A stretch of DNA of 64,000 nt, taken from the NCBI GenBank assembly GCA_018398815.1, contig CM031622.1:17637058-17701057 (forward strand), given 5' to 3'. Shown piece after piece: positions 1-10,625 of this stretch. A program made the position numbers and the translations under genes. Source of the DNA: Conus ventricosus. Lineage: Eukaryota; Mollusca; Gastropoda; Neogastropoda; Conidae. Each line of letters begins with the position of its first letter. Position 1 is the stretch's first letter. The notes under the pieces are model-generated. The model ran no database searches. It saw only the letters and a list, made by a program, of their open reading frames with translations, and was not told where the DNA came from.

Positions 1-1249
1 TGAAAGCCTACCCGATCCCCATATGCCACCAAGCAATGTGATCGAGGAGGAGGTAGAAAAGATGTTGGACCTTGGGGTGATTGAACCGTCCAAATCATCG
101 TATAGTGCACCCCTCGTCTTAGTGAGGAAAAAGTCAGGTGAGCATCGATTCTGTGTTGACTATAGACGTCTGAACAGTGTCACCAAGGTTGATGCAGAGG
201 TCATACCGAACATGGAAGACCTGTTCGCTCAGATCGCCACAAGCAAGAGCCAGTATTTCACCAGGATAGATCTGAGCAAGGGTTACTGGCAAATAGCCTT
301 GAGTGAGGACTCAAAGGAAGTCACAGCATTCTCCACTCCTATGGGGCTATACCAGTGGCGAGTACTTCCTTTTGGGATGGTCAACGCACCTGCAGTCTTC
401 TCTCGGATGATGAGGAAGTTATTGACGGGATTGGAAGGCGTTGTGAATTTCATGGATGACATTCTGATAGCATCCGAGACATGGGAGGAGCATATGAGGC
501 AGCTAGGAGCAGTTTTAGAGAGGTTGAGACAAGCCAATCTCACAGCCAGACCAACAAAGTGCCAGGTTGGTTTTCCAAGCCCGGAGTTCCTAGGTTTTGT
601 TGTCGGAGGCGACACAAAGCAGCCAGAAAAGGAAAGGTGGAGAAGATGATGAATCAGAGAGACCAAAGACCAAAACAGAAGTCAGGAGTCTGCTAGGTTT
701 TGTTGGTTTCTTATAGGGAGTTTGTTCCAAATTTCGCAGCAATCACGAGTCCTCTCAGTGATTTGGTCAAGGCAGGGAAACGGCAGTGGTCGAATGGTCA
801 GACGCTGCAGAGCAAGCATTGCAGACGGTGCTGGAAAGACTAGGTTCCCGTCCCATCTTGAAGCTACCCGATGTGTCCAAACCCTTTCTGTTACGGACAG
901 ATGCATCAGGTGGTGGGATAGGTGCAGTATTGTTGCAGGAGCATGAAGGGGTCGAGTTCCCTGTGAGGTATGCTAGCAGGAAGTTGACAAAGTGTGAAGA
1001 AGGGTACGCAACGGTGGAGAAGGAGTGTTTAGCTGTCGTGTGGGCCGTGCAGAAATTCCACAAATACTTGTATGGGAAAGAGTTCGTGATAGAGATGATC
1101 ATCAACCACTCAAATTCCTGCAGGAAGCGCAGTTGAAAAACAGCAGAGTGCTGCGTTGGGCAATGGCATTGCAGCCCTACAGGTATCGAGTGCAGTACAT
1201 TCCAGGTCGGCAGAATGTCGGAGCTGACTATTTAAGCCGTGTAGTCTAG
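1..1249 (+). pseudogene. Ty3/gypsy-type pol fragment: reverse transcriptase plus RNase H
   Basis: This is the 3' part of an LTR-retrotransposon pol gene, entering from the left edge. The first open segment (23-649) shows the RT fingers/palm order: a region with VDYRRLN, then RIDLSKGYWQI, then LPFGMVNAP, then the catalytic box FMDDILIAS. A second segment (786-1136) carries RNase H motifs (LRTDASGGGIGAVL, then EKECLAVVWA). A third (1025-1249) carries the RNase H end, finishing GADYLSRVV and a stop. The three pieces lie in different frames, so the copy is broken by at least two frame changes and is not expected to be functional. No integrase follows RNase H; the stop is followed by noncoding DNA, a polypurine tract and the LTR. 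Either integrase was lost or it lies upstream of RT, outside the window. Identification as Ty3/gypsy is secure; clade is not. Confidence 0.88.
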
Positions 1250-1792
1250 CAAGCTGCAACTCAGAGGAAGTCAGTCATATCCGGGGTGCTTTGTTTTATA
1301 ATATGTGTTGATTACAGTTATGTTGATTGGATATGGGTTCATTCCCAGTTGGCTATGGTTCATATTTTTGTGTGAGATTTGTTCATGTAATGTAGTTATG
1401 TTGGAGCATACAGTCGCTTGTGTAGTAATGCATTATTTGCAATAAGTGAGGATGGAGATTCCTCAGTGAAGTGTCATGGATCGTGATCATATTATATTGT
1501 GCTTTTCATAAGAATTGTGAAGAGGAGAGATGGCAAATCCGCAGGTAGGGGAATTGCTAAGTGCGCACAGAGGTTGTTATAAAATGAGTTGAAATAACGC
1601 AAGAGCGCACGTCAATGATAACTCATTGGGGTGATATTCACTAATGATATATTTTATAATTTGCAAACCGTTTGTTGTAAAGTATTTTTCAAACTTTGCA
1701 CGTGTAGCTGTGTGTCAGCAAATTCGGTTGTTGTCTTTTTAGTACCGTTGTTTTGAGACAATGCGGTGCATAGTCTTTTGCAAGGGGGAAAT
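1250..1792 (+). other. 3' noncoding region of the gypsy element with polypurine tract
   Basis: About 540 bases separate the RNase H stop from the LTR. No integrase-like ORF (HHCC or DDE) is visible in any frame. The stretch ends in a purine run at about 1781-1790 (CAAGGGGGAA) immediately before TGTCACGG, the expected layout of a plus-strand primer (polypurine tract) abutting the 3' LTR. Confidence 0.6.
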
Positions 1793-3212
1793 TGTCACGG
1801 ACAAAAAAAATAAACAACCAAAGTCGTGGTCCAGGTTGTTTGGACATAAGCTTCAACTCAAACATTCTAGGCGCCAGGTAGATGGGCCCATGTGTCGGGT
1901 CCAGCCAATTAAGCTTAGCGGAGAGGCTTCACGGAGACGGTACGGTCCAGTCCAGACGGACTAAGTAGCTGACCGACGCCTCGATGTCTGGTCAAACGAG
2001 TCTCGACGCCGGATCAGACTCATCCGACCAATTTGAGCACAGCGAGGAGACTAATCCTAATCCTCTACGGAGACGGTACGGTCCAGCCAGACGGACTAAG
2101 TAGCTTGACCGACGCCTCGATGTCTGCCCAGACGGATCTCAACGCATGGGCCAGACTGATCTAGCCAATTTACGACGTCGCCGGAAAGGGAGAGGGAGAA
2201 GGTAGTGTGTGGTGGGGGGTGAAATCAAGCTAATCAATTAAATGACCAATTGACCACCACAGAGAGTAAGGCGTGTAGGCGTGACTGTCATGATTTGAAT
2301 ATCCAATGGAATTAGAGGGAGATAACTTCGGGTACGAGGCGGTAAAAATACTGACCAATGGTACTCGCCTTGGACACGGAGTTAGGGGATAAAGTAATGC
2401 GTGAGTGAGAGAGAAAAGGAGAACGAACAGAGAGAGAGGGAGGAAGAGGTTCTGGGTGTAAGCTCTGCAGGAGAGAAGAGCAGAGAATGATGAGAGGGGT
2501 GAAGAGAACCGAGCTGTAGCATTAGCACCATAGATAGTCTGCAGAGGAAGGACTAAAGAGAGATGTGGAGAGAGAGAGTTGCTAACTAATGAAGAGAAAA
2601 AGAAAGAAAGAAAAGGAAAAGAAAGCAACCATGTCCATTTGATAGAGCAGACCAGAAGAGAGAGAGAGAGTGCATGCGTTAATGCAGGAAGAAAGAAAGG
2701 AGAACAGATCGATGTTGATAGCCCACTGTTCCATCTGAACCGGGGGTCGACCTCATACCTGGCAGCGTCACTTCGTCAAGCAGAACCACAGGCCAACGCC
2801 AGTGCCGGCAGTCTAACCTGACCAGGTGCCAGCAGGACCAATACCAGTGCCAGCAGTTGTGTCGTGCTTGTGAAAGTGACAGTGAAAAGGAAAAAAAAAA
2901 GAAAAGAAAAGACAGTGATTCGTGAATAGTTAAGATACACCTGGCCAGGTAAAGTAGAAAGCTATTTATACCGGGTTAGTTAATGATGTTTTAGATAAAT
3001 GATTTTGTGAAGTTCAGGAAAGAGAGAATGTTTTATTTTGTTTGATTCCATATGCATTGATGTTTCGTTCTATGATCATGTGTAGTAAAGTTATAGACTT
3101 TACTAGTGGTTTGATGTGACGAATGCATGATATATGAATGAGATCGTAAGCAAGCTGTGAGTGTGTTTGGGCTGTGCGCTAGTCCTTCCTCCATCGACAT
3201 CACCCGGGTTGA
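1793..3212 (+). repeat. Probable 3' LTR of the gypsy element
   Basis: The proposed LTR starts with TG directly after the polypurine tract and ends near GTTGACA, just before ATTTATTGGCGACGCTGCC, which resembles the leader/primer-binding side of a gypsy element. That gives about 1.4 kb. Inside it, a block of about 135 bp is duplicated: the segment with ACGGAGACGGTACGGTCCAG occurs at about 1930-1990 and again at about 2066-2125. The left LTR is outside the window, so both ends are inferred from signals rather than from aligning two LTRs. Confidence 0.5.
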
Positions 3213-3400
3213 CAATTTATTGGCGACGCTGCCAGGATATTCTGGCCCATTTATTATAATTGTTCAACTTCTCAGAGAGGAAGCTGGGTGGGATTCAAGT
3301 GTTGTAATCCTAGACAAGGTGTTGTCTTACTGTATGTTCCCAGATAGTTAAATATAGGCTGTGCGCTAGTCCTTCCTCCATCGACATCACCCGAGGTCGA
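3213..3400 (+). repeat. Leader remnant and second copy of the LTR end
   Basis: After the LTR comes about 140 bp of leader-like DNA. The last roughly 40 bases of the LTR then recur: GCTGTGCGCTAGTCCTTCCT at about 3170 and again at 3358, each followed by CCATCGACATCACCCG. This is what a tandem element would leave after losing nearly everything between its leader and its next LTR end. Beyond about 3400 the sequence looks like genomic flank. Confidence 0.5.
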
Positions 3401-4500
3401 CAGTTGATAACCCGAGGTATCGATATAATTTTGTTAGGGTTCAGGGCACTCCAGTTTATGTGGCAATGACTTTTATGCAAAGGAAGCTGCAAGAAATAAA
3501 TCTGATGTTTTGAATTGTGATATCCTTCTTTCTTCATCTGAAAACTATTCCTTCTCACAAGTTCAATCTGAGAAAATAAGACATGAAACAGTACCTCAAT
3601 TGAAGATTCAGCTCGGAAGCGCAGATGGGATATGACTAACCAACAAGGAAATGTAATCCCTCAGCGCCACTCCAAACAGTAACTTTGTACATAGGTTGCA
3701 GGTTACTGGTTGGTAGGCAGATGTATTAAAACCGGCAACCCTCTTGAGCATGCGAGTCAGAGTCTCGAATAGCCCTCATTACTTATTTGACTGTACTAGT
3801 ACAAGAACTCACTTTCAGACGCCCTTCATGATAAGACAAGTCCTTTCACCATTTGCTGATATGTCTAGTGTTTTCAATCCCAGTTATGGAATGGTTAGGA
3901 GTCTGGCAATGTGTGGCTGTTTATCTTATTAAATCTCATCCTACCTTGAAGATGTTTTTAACTCTTCCACCGCCCCCGCCCCCCTCTCACTGCCTCCCCA
4001 CCATCCCCTCTCCCCAACAATTTTTCACACCCACAATTCGCGTTATTTTTGAAATGTTAAAATCTTATTCTAGGCAAATACCATATTCAGTATGGTTCGG
4101 CGTCTAATTTGCACGTGAGCGAGGCTTTTTCATTCCCCCCTCCCACACCTTCCTCCCTCTTCTCCCCTCACCAATCCATATACACCCATCGGTCTGCTCG
4201 ACTCTTACGAGTAATATGTCAGCTCGTTCCATACTTTGATGATCTTGACTCCAATATATTGGATACACATGTGATCACACAAAAATTGATGTTCTGGATA
4301 CCAGTACATATGGGCCCTTAATGTGCGTGTGTGTGTGGTGGGGTGTGTGTGTGTAGAAATATTCCCTCTATAAGTTTGTTGCTTTGATGTTTGAAGAGGG
4401 GGAGAGAGATAGTGGCAAAGGTGCAAAGGGATACAAGATTGTATATAATGGGAAGAATTATATTTTTAATGCCATTTCTCTCTCTCTCTGTGTAGGGTGG
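3401..4500. other. Stretch with no recognised gene
   Basis: AT-rich DNA with short C/T-rich patches at about 3958-4020 and 4132-4175. Open frames are short and of biased composition. I see no domain, RNA gene or element boundary. Confidence 0.5.
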
Positions 4501-4509
4501 TATGGTGTG

Positions 4510-4710
4510 GTGTGGTGCGTGCGTGCATGCGTGCGTGCGTGCGTGCGTGCGTGCTGTGTGTGTTTGTGTTAAGTTTGTGTATATGCGAGGGTATGGGTGT
4601 GCTTGTATAGCGATGTGTGTATTTATTGTGTGTGTGTGCGTGTGTTCACGCACGTGTGTGTGCGTGCGTGCGTGCACGTGCGTGCGTGTGTGTGTGCGTG
4701 TGTGTGCTAA
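4510..4710. repeat. (TGCG/TG)n compound microsatellite
   Basis: Alternating purine-pyrimidine DNA made of GTGCGTGCGTGC and TGTGTG blocks. It creates artefactual Cys/Val/Arg-rich and Thr/His-rich frames on both strands. Confidence 0.95.
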
Positions 4711-4772
4711 TTATGCTCCTTTTTTAAAAATGAAAAATGTTGACATTCTTTTCATAACGATTTCTTAAATTA

Positions 4773-4826
4773 ATGTCAGTACAACCATGAGTTATTCTGA
4801 GAATAAACTGGTTTCAGTCAGTCATT
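4773..4826 (+). repeat. Short dispersed repeat tail shared with 60.59 kb
   Basis: The stretch TCAGTACAACCATGAGTTATTCTGAGAATAAACT-GTTTCAGT is nearly repeated at 60590-60631, in both places next to TG-rich DNA. It contains AATAAA and ends in short CAGT repeats, as expected for the 3' end of a LINE or SINE. The family is not recognised. Confidence 0.55.
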
Positions 4827-5477
4827 CAGTAGCATGGGATGGGCTCCTTTGAGGCACGGGGCCCGGCACTCTTCTAACCTGGCGGGTCTCCAAAGGATGA
4901 GCACCACATCGAGAGTCTCTACGGTTGTCTGTCATATGAGTGTGCTGCTGTTATGCCCCTGGCAAGTCAGGACCAGCACATCCGACTTCGACTTGTTTTT
5001 ATATCAGAGTGAACGCTCTCCTAGACTGGTTGCTTTACTGGGCTGACGAGTTCAGTTTACCCGCCTAATCATCTACAGTTGGAGATGATTTGTTCACTGG
5101 GGTGTCCTTCCCCAGGCTAAGAGCTGCGGCTCTTGATCGCATGATGCTCCTGTCATTGGATATATGGGTATTTCAGTGGAGATAACAGTGCCACCTATCC
5201 TGCTTGGAACATCGCTAGTTGGTCCGGGACAGCTTGTTCGACCAGGCAAGCCTGACTTATATCGCAGCTAACCCTCATATCTGGGGACATTCCCCACATC
5301 CGCCACCTGGGGACCCGCCTGGTTGGGGGTGGTCGCCCCTGCTCCAGGGTCCGAAACCAAGCCCAAGACTCCTGCCAGCGACCTGACATCCCGCCGCCAG
5401 AACTGACAAGGCGCTTGACACCATGTCTGTAAGGGCTTCATGCCTAAATGACATTAATCTCACTTCTACTACATTCC
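4827..5477. other. Moderately GC-rich stretch, unassigned
   Basis: GC content is higher than the flanks. Reading frames are short and conflicting (for example minus-strand frames at 5195-5463) with no conserved domain. It could be untranslated sequence of a dispersed repeat, since a SINE-like unit follows directly. Confidence 0.4.
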
Positions 5478-5617
5478 CCGAAGATGGAGTATGGCTGCCT
5501 TAATGGCGGGATAAAAAAGGGTCATACACACAAAACTCCACTGCCTGGCTATACAGGGAGTGTCCGCAGGAGTATCAGCCTGCGTACGCAGAAAGAAAGA
5601 AAGAAAGAACTTCTACT
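5478..5617 (+). repeat. SINE-like dispersed repeat, copy 1
   Basis: A unit with GATGGAGTATGGCTGCC, GGCGGGATAAAAAAGGGTCA, AGGGAGTGTCCGCAGGAG and a GAAA-rich tail. Related copies occur at about 24074-24142 (left part) and 35872-35990 (right part). Short length, dispersal and the purine-rich tail suggest a SINE, but no clear pol III box pair was confirmed. Confidence 0.55.
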
Positions 5618-5759
5618 ACAACTTCATCCCGCACACATTCACCTCCTCCCTCACTGTCCCTCTTTTCGACTTTCTTTTCTACTCTCAAAGGAGAATTAAT
5701 GATTGTTTCCTCAAGAGAACAGGAAATGTACGCTGCTGCGTGATCTTGTCAGTTCAGTG

Positions 5760-8023
5760 ACTAAACAAAGCGCAGGAGGCCCTAGCCTTGCACGCTGATG
5801 AACGTCTTCCCGAGCTTTGGAGCTCGGTATGCACATGGTATTGTAGCGACTACATCGGCTTCCACGAAGCACAGTTCGTTCATGTTTGTTTTGAGAGTTA
5901 TCTTTGGCTTTTTCGAACGCAGCTTGACAAGTCTCAGACCACTGAATAGTTGTCCTTTACCACTTGCCTGCGCGTGGAGTGGGACTAAAATTCCTGCTAC
6001 GTGTGGTATAAAGCGATGGTAGTAGTTCATCATCCCAAGGAATTTTTGTAGGCTCGTGCGATCAGTGCGGGCAGGGCAGTCTTGAAGAGCAGCAACACGA
6101 TCTGGAGTGGACGAATTCCATGTGTAGTGACTCGATGGCCAAGAAAATCCAACTCTGAAACACCAAAGACACACTTGGCCTTGTTGATAACCAGTCCATT
6201 GGTGGAGAGGAGCTCAAAAAGCTGTCTGAGGTGTTCACGGTGTTCTTCCTGTGAGCGACTGGCCACAAGGATGTTGTCAATGTAGACGAAAATGAACGGT
6301 ATATCTCGAAGAATGCCATCCATCAATCGTTGAAATGCCTGAGCAGCGTTCTTGAGGCCAAAAGGCATGCGGAGGAATTCCCAGAGTCCAAAAGGCGTGA
6401 TGATGGCTGTTTTGGCAACAGAAGATGACGCCATAGGAATCTGGTGGAAGCCTCTGACCAGATCAATCTTCGAGAAGACTTCACATCCTGTGAGGATATT
6501 GTTGAAATCTTGAATATGAGGCAAGGGATAGCGATCACCTTTGGTAGCGGCATTCAGATGTCTGTAATCGCCACAAGGTCGCCATTGGCCTCCGGCTTTT
6601 GGACCACATGAAGAGGTGAAGACCAGGATGAGTTGGACCGGCGGATGATGCCCATTTCTTTCCATTTTCAAGAACTAAGCTTTTGCAGCTGCTAACTTTT
6701 CTGGATTCAGGCGTCGAGCACGAGCATGTACTGGAGGTCCCTGTGTCTCAATGTGATGTTCTAACGCCATGTTTATTGATAGTGGAGTCAAAACGTGGAG
6801 TGAGTAGCTCTGGAAACTGACAGAGAAGGTCAGAGTACTCATTATGTGGATGAAGTGACAAACCTGCAAGAGTCATGGGAGACGCTTGCCGTTAAGGTTG
6901 ATGATAAGGTTATGAGCAATGAAAAAATCAGCACCCAGAATGGGGCGGATAACATCAGCGGGATAAAACTTGTGTGTGTACACATGTGTGGGTGTGATCT
7001 TCAAGGAGATGTTGCGTGTACCCCAGGTCTTGATGGACATTCCATTTGCAGCAGAGAGTGGAATGGAAGGCGAATCATTCTTGCGATACCGTGGAGAGGC
7101 TGGAAAAACTGATACGTCAGCCCCAGTGTCAATCAAGAAAGATTGGCCAGAGTGTCGGTCATAAACTGAAAACGTGTTCGAATCAAAAACGCCAGCCGTT
7201 GACACGTTCAACGGCTGGCATTGGCGTTTCCCGAGGATGATGTGCCTTGCTGGCTTCCTTTGGTGAGTAGCGATGCGAATTTGCAACCAGGGAACAGCGA
7301 CGAGCGTCAGGTCCGAATCTCTGATGGTAAAAACACACAGAGGCTGAACTGTTCGTGCCACGTTGTTGAGGGCGAGGAGGACGTCTACCTTTGTTGATGG
7401 CTGAGACGTTCTCATTTAATGATGGCGTGACCACATTCAGTTCATTGTGTGATTCTGTTGGAGCCATGAAGACCTGCTGTACGCCAGAAGTGCGTGCTTC
7501 CCAAATGTGGTCTGCTGCTCAGCGAGTGTGTCTGTGTCTGCGAAGTTATGTCCCGCCAAAATACCTCGTACATCAGACGGGAGATTTGCTAGGAACAGCG
7601 CACGTTTGAGTGTTTGTGGATCATCATTAAGGGAGTTGATCTTGCGCAAGAGAGCAGTTGGGCGTTTGTCACCAAGTCCATTAAGATTTAGAAGTTCTGC
7701 ATCTTTTGGGCTTGAGATTTGCCAAACGTCTTGATCAGAGACTTCTTCAGAGTGTTGTATTTGTTCTCAGCTGGTGGGTTGGTGAGAATGGATTGAACTT
7801 CTTCGGCTGTGTTGATGTCCAGCGCACTGACAACGTAGTCATATTTCGTCTGGTCTTGGGTAATGCCTTTGGTTCCAAATTGTGCTTCAACCCTAGCAAA
7901 CCACACCTCTGGCGACTTTATCCAAAATTCTGGAAGTTTGATAGACACTGTATTGACCTGGCTGGTTTGAGCGTTGAAAGCTTCCAGTTGAGTGGCTAAG
8001 TTCGTTAGGATTTCTTCAGCCAT
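5760..8023 (-). pseudogene. Ty3/gypsy gag-protease-RT polyprotein, decayed
   Basis: Minus-strand LTR-retrotransposon coding region in 5'-3' order: gag beginning MAEEILTNLATQ at 8023; further gag at 7649-7437; a Cys/His-rich segment with VCFYHQRFG at about 7350; an aspartic protease in 7415-6873 (FLIDTGADVSVFP and later ILGADFF); then RT at 6671-6030 (KIDLVRGFHQIPMA, MPFGLKNAAQAFQRLMDG, VYIDNILVAS); then the start of the RNase H region at 6174-5782. The pieces lie in different frames. The catalytic box reads YIDN where the family has YxDD, so one catalytic aspartate is replaced by asparagine. The RNase H region is truncated and no integrase or 3' LTR follows, so this copy is dead. Confidence 0.85.
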
Positions 8024-8215
8024 ATTTGCGTTGTTCAGCGTCAGGGTCACCAATTTAGTGGCTAATAAATTAACACACAAAAACTCAAAGACCTTGAGTA
8101 CAGTTTCTGAGTTTTTTAATAGCTCTAGAATGGCTGTATAGGCCAACCAAGAAAACTAAGACTCCTCAGTCCGTTAAACATAACAACAAGCCTAGGAACT
8201 CCCCGTTCCTTAACA
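8024..8215 (-). repeat. Leader and LTR remnant of the minus-strand gypsy element
   Basis: Upstream of the gag start, the minus strand reads CACTAAATTGGTGACCCTG, a typical junction between an LTR end and a primer-binding region. Beyond it about 150 bp could be the right part of the 5' LTR before sequence of a different kind begins at about 8215. With only one LTR fragment present, the boundary is provisional. Confidence 0.4.
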
Positions 8216-8238
8216 ACAGAAAAAGAAAGATAACTCTC
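8216..8238 (+). repeat. Left half of a small inverted gypsy fragment
   Basis: GAAAAAGAAAGATAACTCTC matches, in opposite orientation, the gypsy sequence at about 5895-5920. Its continuation (CAAAACAAACATGAACGAAC and onward) is found at 10540, on the other side of the LINE. The two halves together form one uninterrupted gypsy stretch into which the LINE inserted. Confidence 0.6.
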
Positions 8239-10525
8239 ATGTAGTAGTAGTAGTAGTAGTAGTAGTAATAGGGACCGGCTTTTTTTAGCCTTAGGCCTTA
8301 CGGCCTATTTGCGTCCCCTCATTATTTTTCAATTTAAGTTCGGTCTGGTTGCATGCCTGTCATAAATAACATTATATTCAATCCACACTAAAGAAAGCAT
8401 CTTTCAATTTAGGGTCTTCATCTAGGAGTTTTTTTAAAGCTGTTGATATCAGGTGCATATTTGGTGTTAGTAGGCAGTGCATTCCAATATTTAGCAATTC
8501 TGAAGGTAAAACAAGACTTTCTTTTGTTAGTATGACAATGCCTAATAAAAATCTTGCCTTCATTATTTCTTGTGCAATCCACTTCTGAGAATTTGAAAAG
8601 CGCATGCACATTGACATCATCATAATTATGGAATATTTTAAAAAATTGGATCAGGTCTCCTCTGATCCTCCTTCCTTTCAGTGAGTGTAATTGGAGATAG
8701 TGTAATCTTTCTTTATAGTTTAAATTCCTACATTCTTTCAGGATTTTAGTAGCTCGCCTTTGTACATTTTCTATCATTTTTGACTGTCTCTTGAGATGGG
8801 GACTCCAAATTACATTAGCGTATTCGAGATGAGGTCTAACAAATGCTTTAAATAACTTGATAAATGTCTCCTTTTCTAGGAAGGTAAAAGTTCTCCTGAT
8901 GAGTCCCATCATCTGATTTGCTTTGTTCACCACTCTCTGGATGTGAGGATCAAAGGATAGATCTTTATCAAAGGTTACTCCCAGATCTGTTTCTTCATCG
9001 TCACATGTATTTATTTTCTGCAATTCGTCATTCACAATCATAGTATATTCAAACTGTTTATTCTTTTTGCCAATGTGCATCACCTTACATTTTGCTACGT
9101 TGAAGTAAAGGTTCCATTCATCTGACCATTCTTGTAGCTTGTTTATGTCCTGTTGGATCTTTGTGCTATTTGTTGCCTTATCATATATTTTTGTGTCATC
9201 TACAAATATTTTGCATGTGGTTTGAGTCATGTCCGGTAAATCATTAATGAACACAGCGAATAATATGGGCCCTAGGATACTACCCTGTGGAACTCCACTT
9301 AGGACCTCAGATGTCTTGGATCTCTCTTCTCCCACTCTCACTAACTGTGACCTTCCTTTAATAAAACCTCTGATCCAGTTTAAAACATTACCAATTACTC
9401 CATATGCTTTTAGTTTAGTTAGCAGCCTTTCGTGGGGGACAGAATCAAATGCCTTTCTAAAATCCAAGTACATTATATCAATTGGCTCCCCATTATCTAC
9501 CAATTCTGTTAGGTTGTCTATTACTTCTAGTAATTGTGTGACACATGATCTCCTCTTCCTAAATCCATGTTGGCATTTAGCATATAAGTCATTTTCAGTA
9601 AAGTGAGCAACTACCACATCCCTTACAAAGCTCTCTAAAATCTTACATGCAATACAAGTCAAACTCACCGGCCTGTAATTACCTGGGTCTGTTTTGGAAC
9701 CTTTTTTAAATATAGCTGTAACCTCTGCAGTCTTCCAATCTCTAGGCAAGGATCCTGCTTCTAAGGATTTGTTAAATATATTGCATAGTGGACTAGCTAT
9801 CTCATCACTTACTTCTTTTAACACTCGTGGTGGAATGAGATCGGGACCCTGAGACTTGTTAGGATTTAATTCTTTCAATTTGCTTTTAACTGCATGTGTG
9901 GTTACCCTTACATCACATATAGATACCCCATCAGATCGGGAACACTCTGGTAAGTTTGGGACACTACTTATGTCCTCACGTGTAAAAACGCTAGAGAAGA
10001 AGTCGTTTAGCGTTTCCGCCTTTTCTTTATCATTATCTACCAAACTTCCATCTTTCCTTTTCAATGTGCCTATTCCAGTGTTTATTTTTATCTTTTCTTT
10101 AACATATTTCCAGAACATTTTGGGGTTCCTTTTACTTTCTTTACCTATTTCTCTTTCGTAATTTTTATGGCTTCTCTTAACAAGTCTGTTGGTTAAATTC
10201 CTTATTTCAATATATCTTAAGTAATCCCGTCCTGATTTGGCGCACAAGTATCTTTTGAACATCTTATATTTCTTTTTGATTGTTTTAAATGCTTTTCCAT
10301 CCATCCATATCGGCTTTATGTTTTTTACTGAACCTATTTTCGCTTTTGGAATGCACTCTTCCATACCTGTTGTTAGTACTCCTTTGAGGTGATTCCAACT
10401 ATCTTCTACATTCATTTGGTCCATAGTTGTCCAATCGTGGTTACTTATAATACTTCTCAGTTGGTTATAATTTCCTTTGTTTAGGTTAAAAATATATCTT
10501 GCCTTTGGTTTCATGTTGTAGTTTT
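8239..10525 (-). mobile_element. CR1/L2-like non-LTR retrotransposon, 5'-truncated
   Basis: On the minus strand the element runs from about 10525 to a 3' noncoding end (GAGGGGACGCAAATAGGCCG, then AAGGCC-rich DNA) and an (ACT)n tail at 8239-8275. It contains one long ORF (10514-8418). The upstream endonuclease and 5' UTR are missing, as usual for 5'-truncated LINE insertions. It sits inside a gypsy fragment, with TCTCA flanking both sides as a possible short target-site duplication. Confidence 0.85.
8418..10514 (-). CDS. LINE reverse transcriptase ORF (partial ORF2)
   Basis: A 698-codon open frame encoding a non-LTR reverse transcriptase, lacking the N-terminal endonuclease. Visible in order: the linker upstream of RT; NPNKSQGPDLIPPRVLKE; NYRPVSLTCIACKILES; QHGFRKRRSCVTQLLE; YLDFRKAFDSVPHERLL; LSGVPQGSILGPILF; the catalytic box KIFVDDTKIY; and the thumb/C-terminal region (LEYANVIWSPHLKRQ, QRRATKI, LQLHSLKGRRIRGDLI). 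The catalytic aspartates are intact and the frame is uninterrupted, suggesting a relatively recent insertion. Without the endonuclease it cannot be autonomous. The first ATG is not a native start; the ORF is open because the 5' part is missing. Domain order fits the CR1/L2/Jockey assemblage; exact clade needs phylogeny. Confidence 0.88.
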   Translation of the reverse strand: MKPKARYIFNLNKGNYNQLRSIISNHDWTTMDQMNVEDSWNHLKGVLTTGMEECIPKAKIGSVKNIKPIWMDGKAFKTIKKKYKMFKRYLCAKSGRDYLRYIEIRNLTNRLVKRSHKNYEREIGKESKRNPKMFWKYVKEKIKINTGIGTLKRKDGSLVDNDKEKAETLNDFFSSVFTREDISSVPNLPECSRSDGVSICDVRVTTHAVKSKLKELNPNKSQGPDLIPPRVLKEVSDEIASPLCNIFNKSLEAGSLPRDWKTAEVTAIFKKGSKTDPGNYRPVSLTCIACKILESFVRDVVVAHFTENDLYAKCQHGFRKRRSCVTQLLEVIDNLTELVDNGEPIDIMYLDFRKAFDSVPHERLLTKLKAYGVIGNVLNWIRGFIKGRSQLVRVGEERSKTSEVLSGVPQGSILGPILFAVFINDLPDMTQTTCKIFVDDTKIYDKATNSTKIQQDINKLQEWSDEWNLYFNVAKCKVMHIGKKNKQFEYTMIVNDELQKINTCDDEETDLGVTFDKDLSFDPHIQRVVNKANQMMGLIRRTFTFLEKETFIKLFKAFVRPHLEYANVIWSPHLKRQSKMIENVQRRATKILKECRNLNYKERLHYLQLHSLKGRRIRGDLIQFFKIFHNYDDVNVHALFKFSEVDCTRNNEGKIFIRHCHTNKRKSCFTFRIAKYWNALPTNTKYAPDINSFKKTPR

Positions 10526-10537
10526 TTTTTTTTTTAG

Positions 10538-10625
10538 TTTCTCAAAACAAACATGAACGAACTGTGCTTCGTGGAAGCCGATGTAGTCGCTACAGTATCC
10601 TAGAGTCTGAAGGGTTATCACTGGT
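10538..10625 (+). repeat. Right half of the small inverted gypsy fragment
   Basis: CTCAAAACAAACATGAACGA and the following bases to about 10600 are the near-exact reverse complement of the gypsy RNase H region at about 5845-5905 of this window. Here the coding sense would be plus strand. It is separated from its left half by the LINE. Confidence 0.7.
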
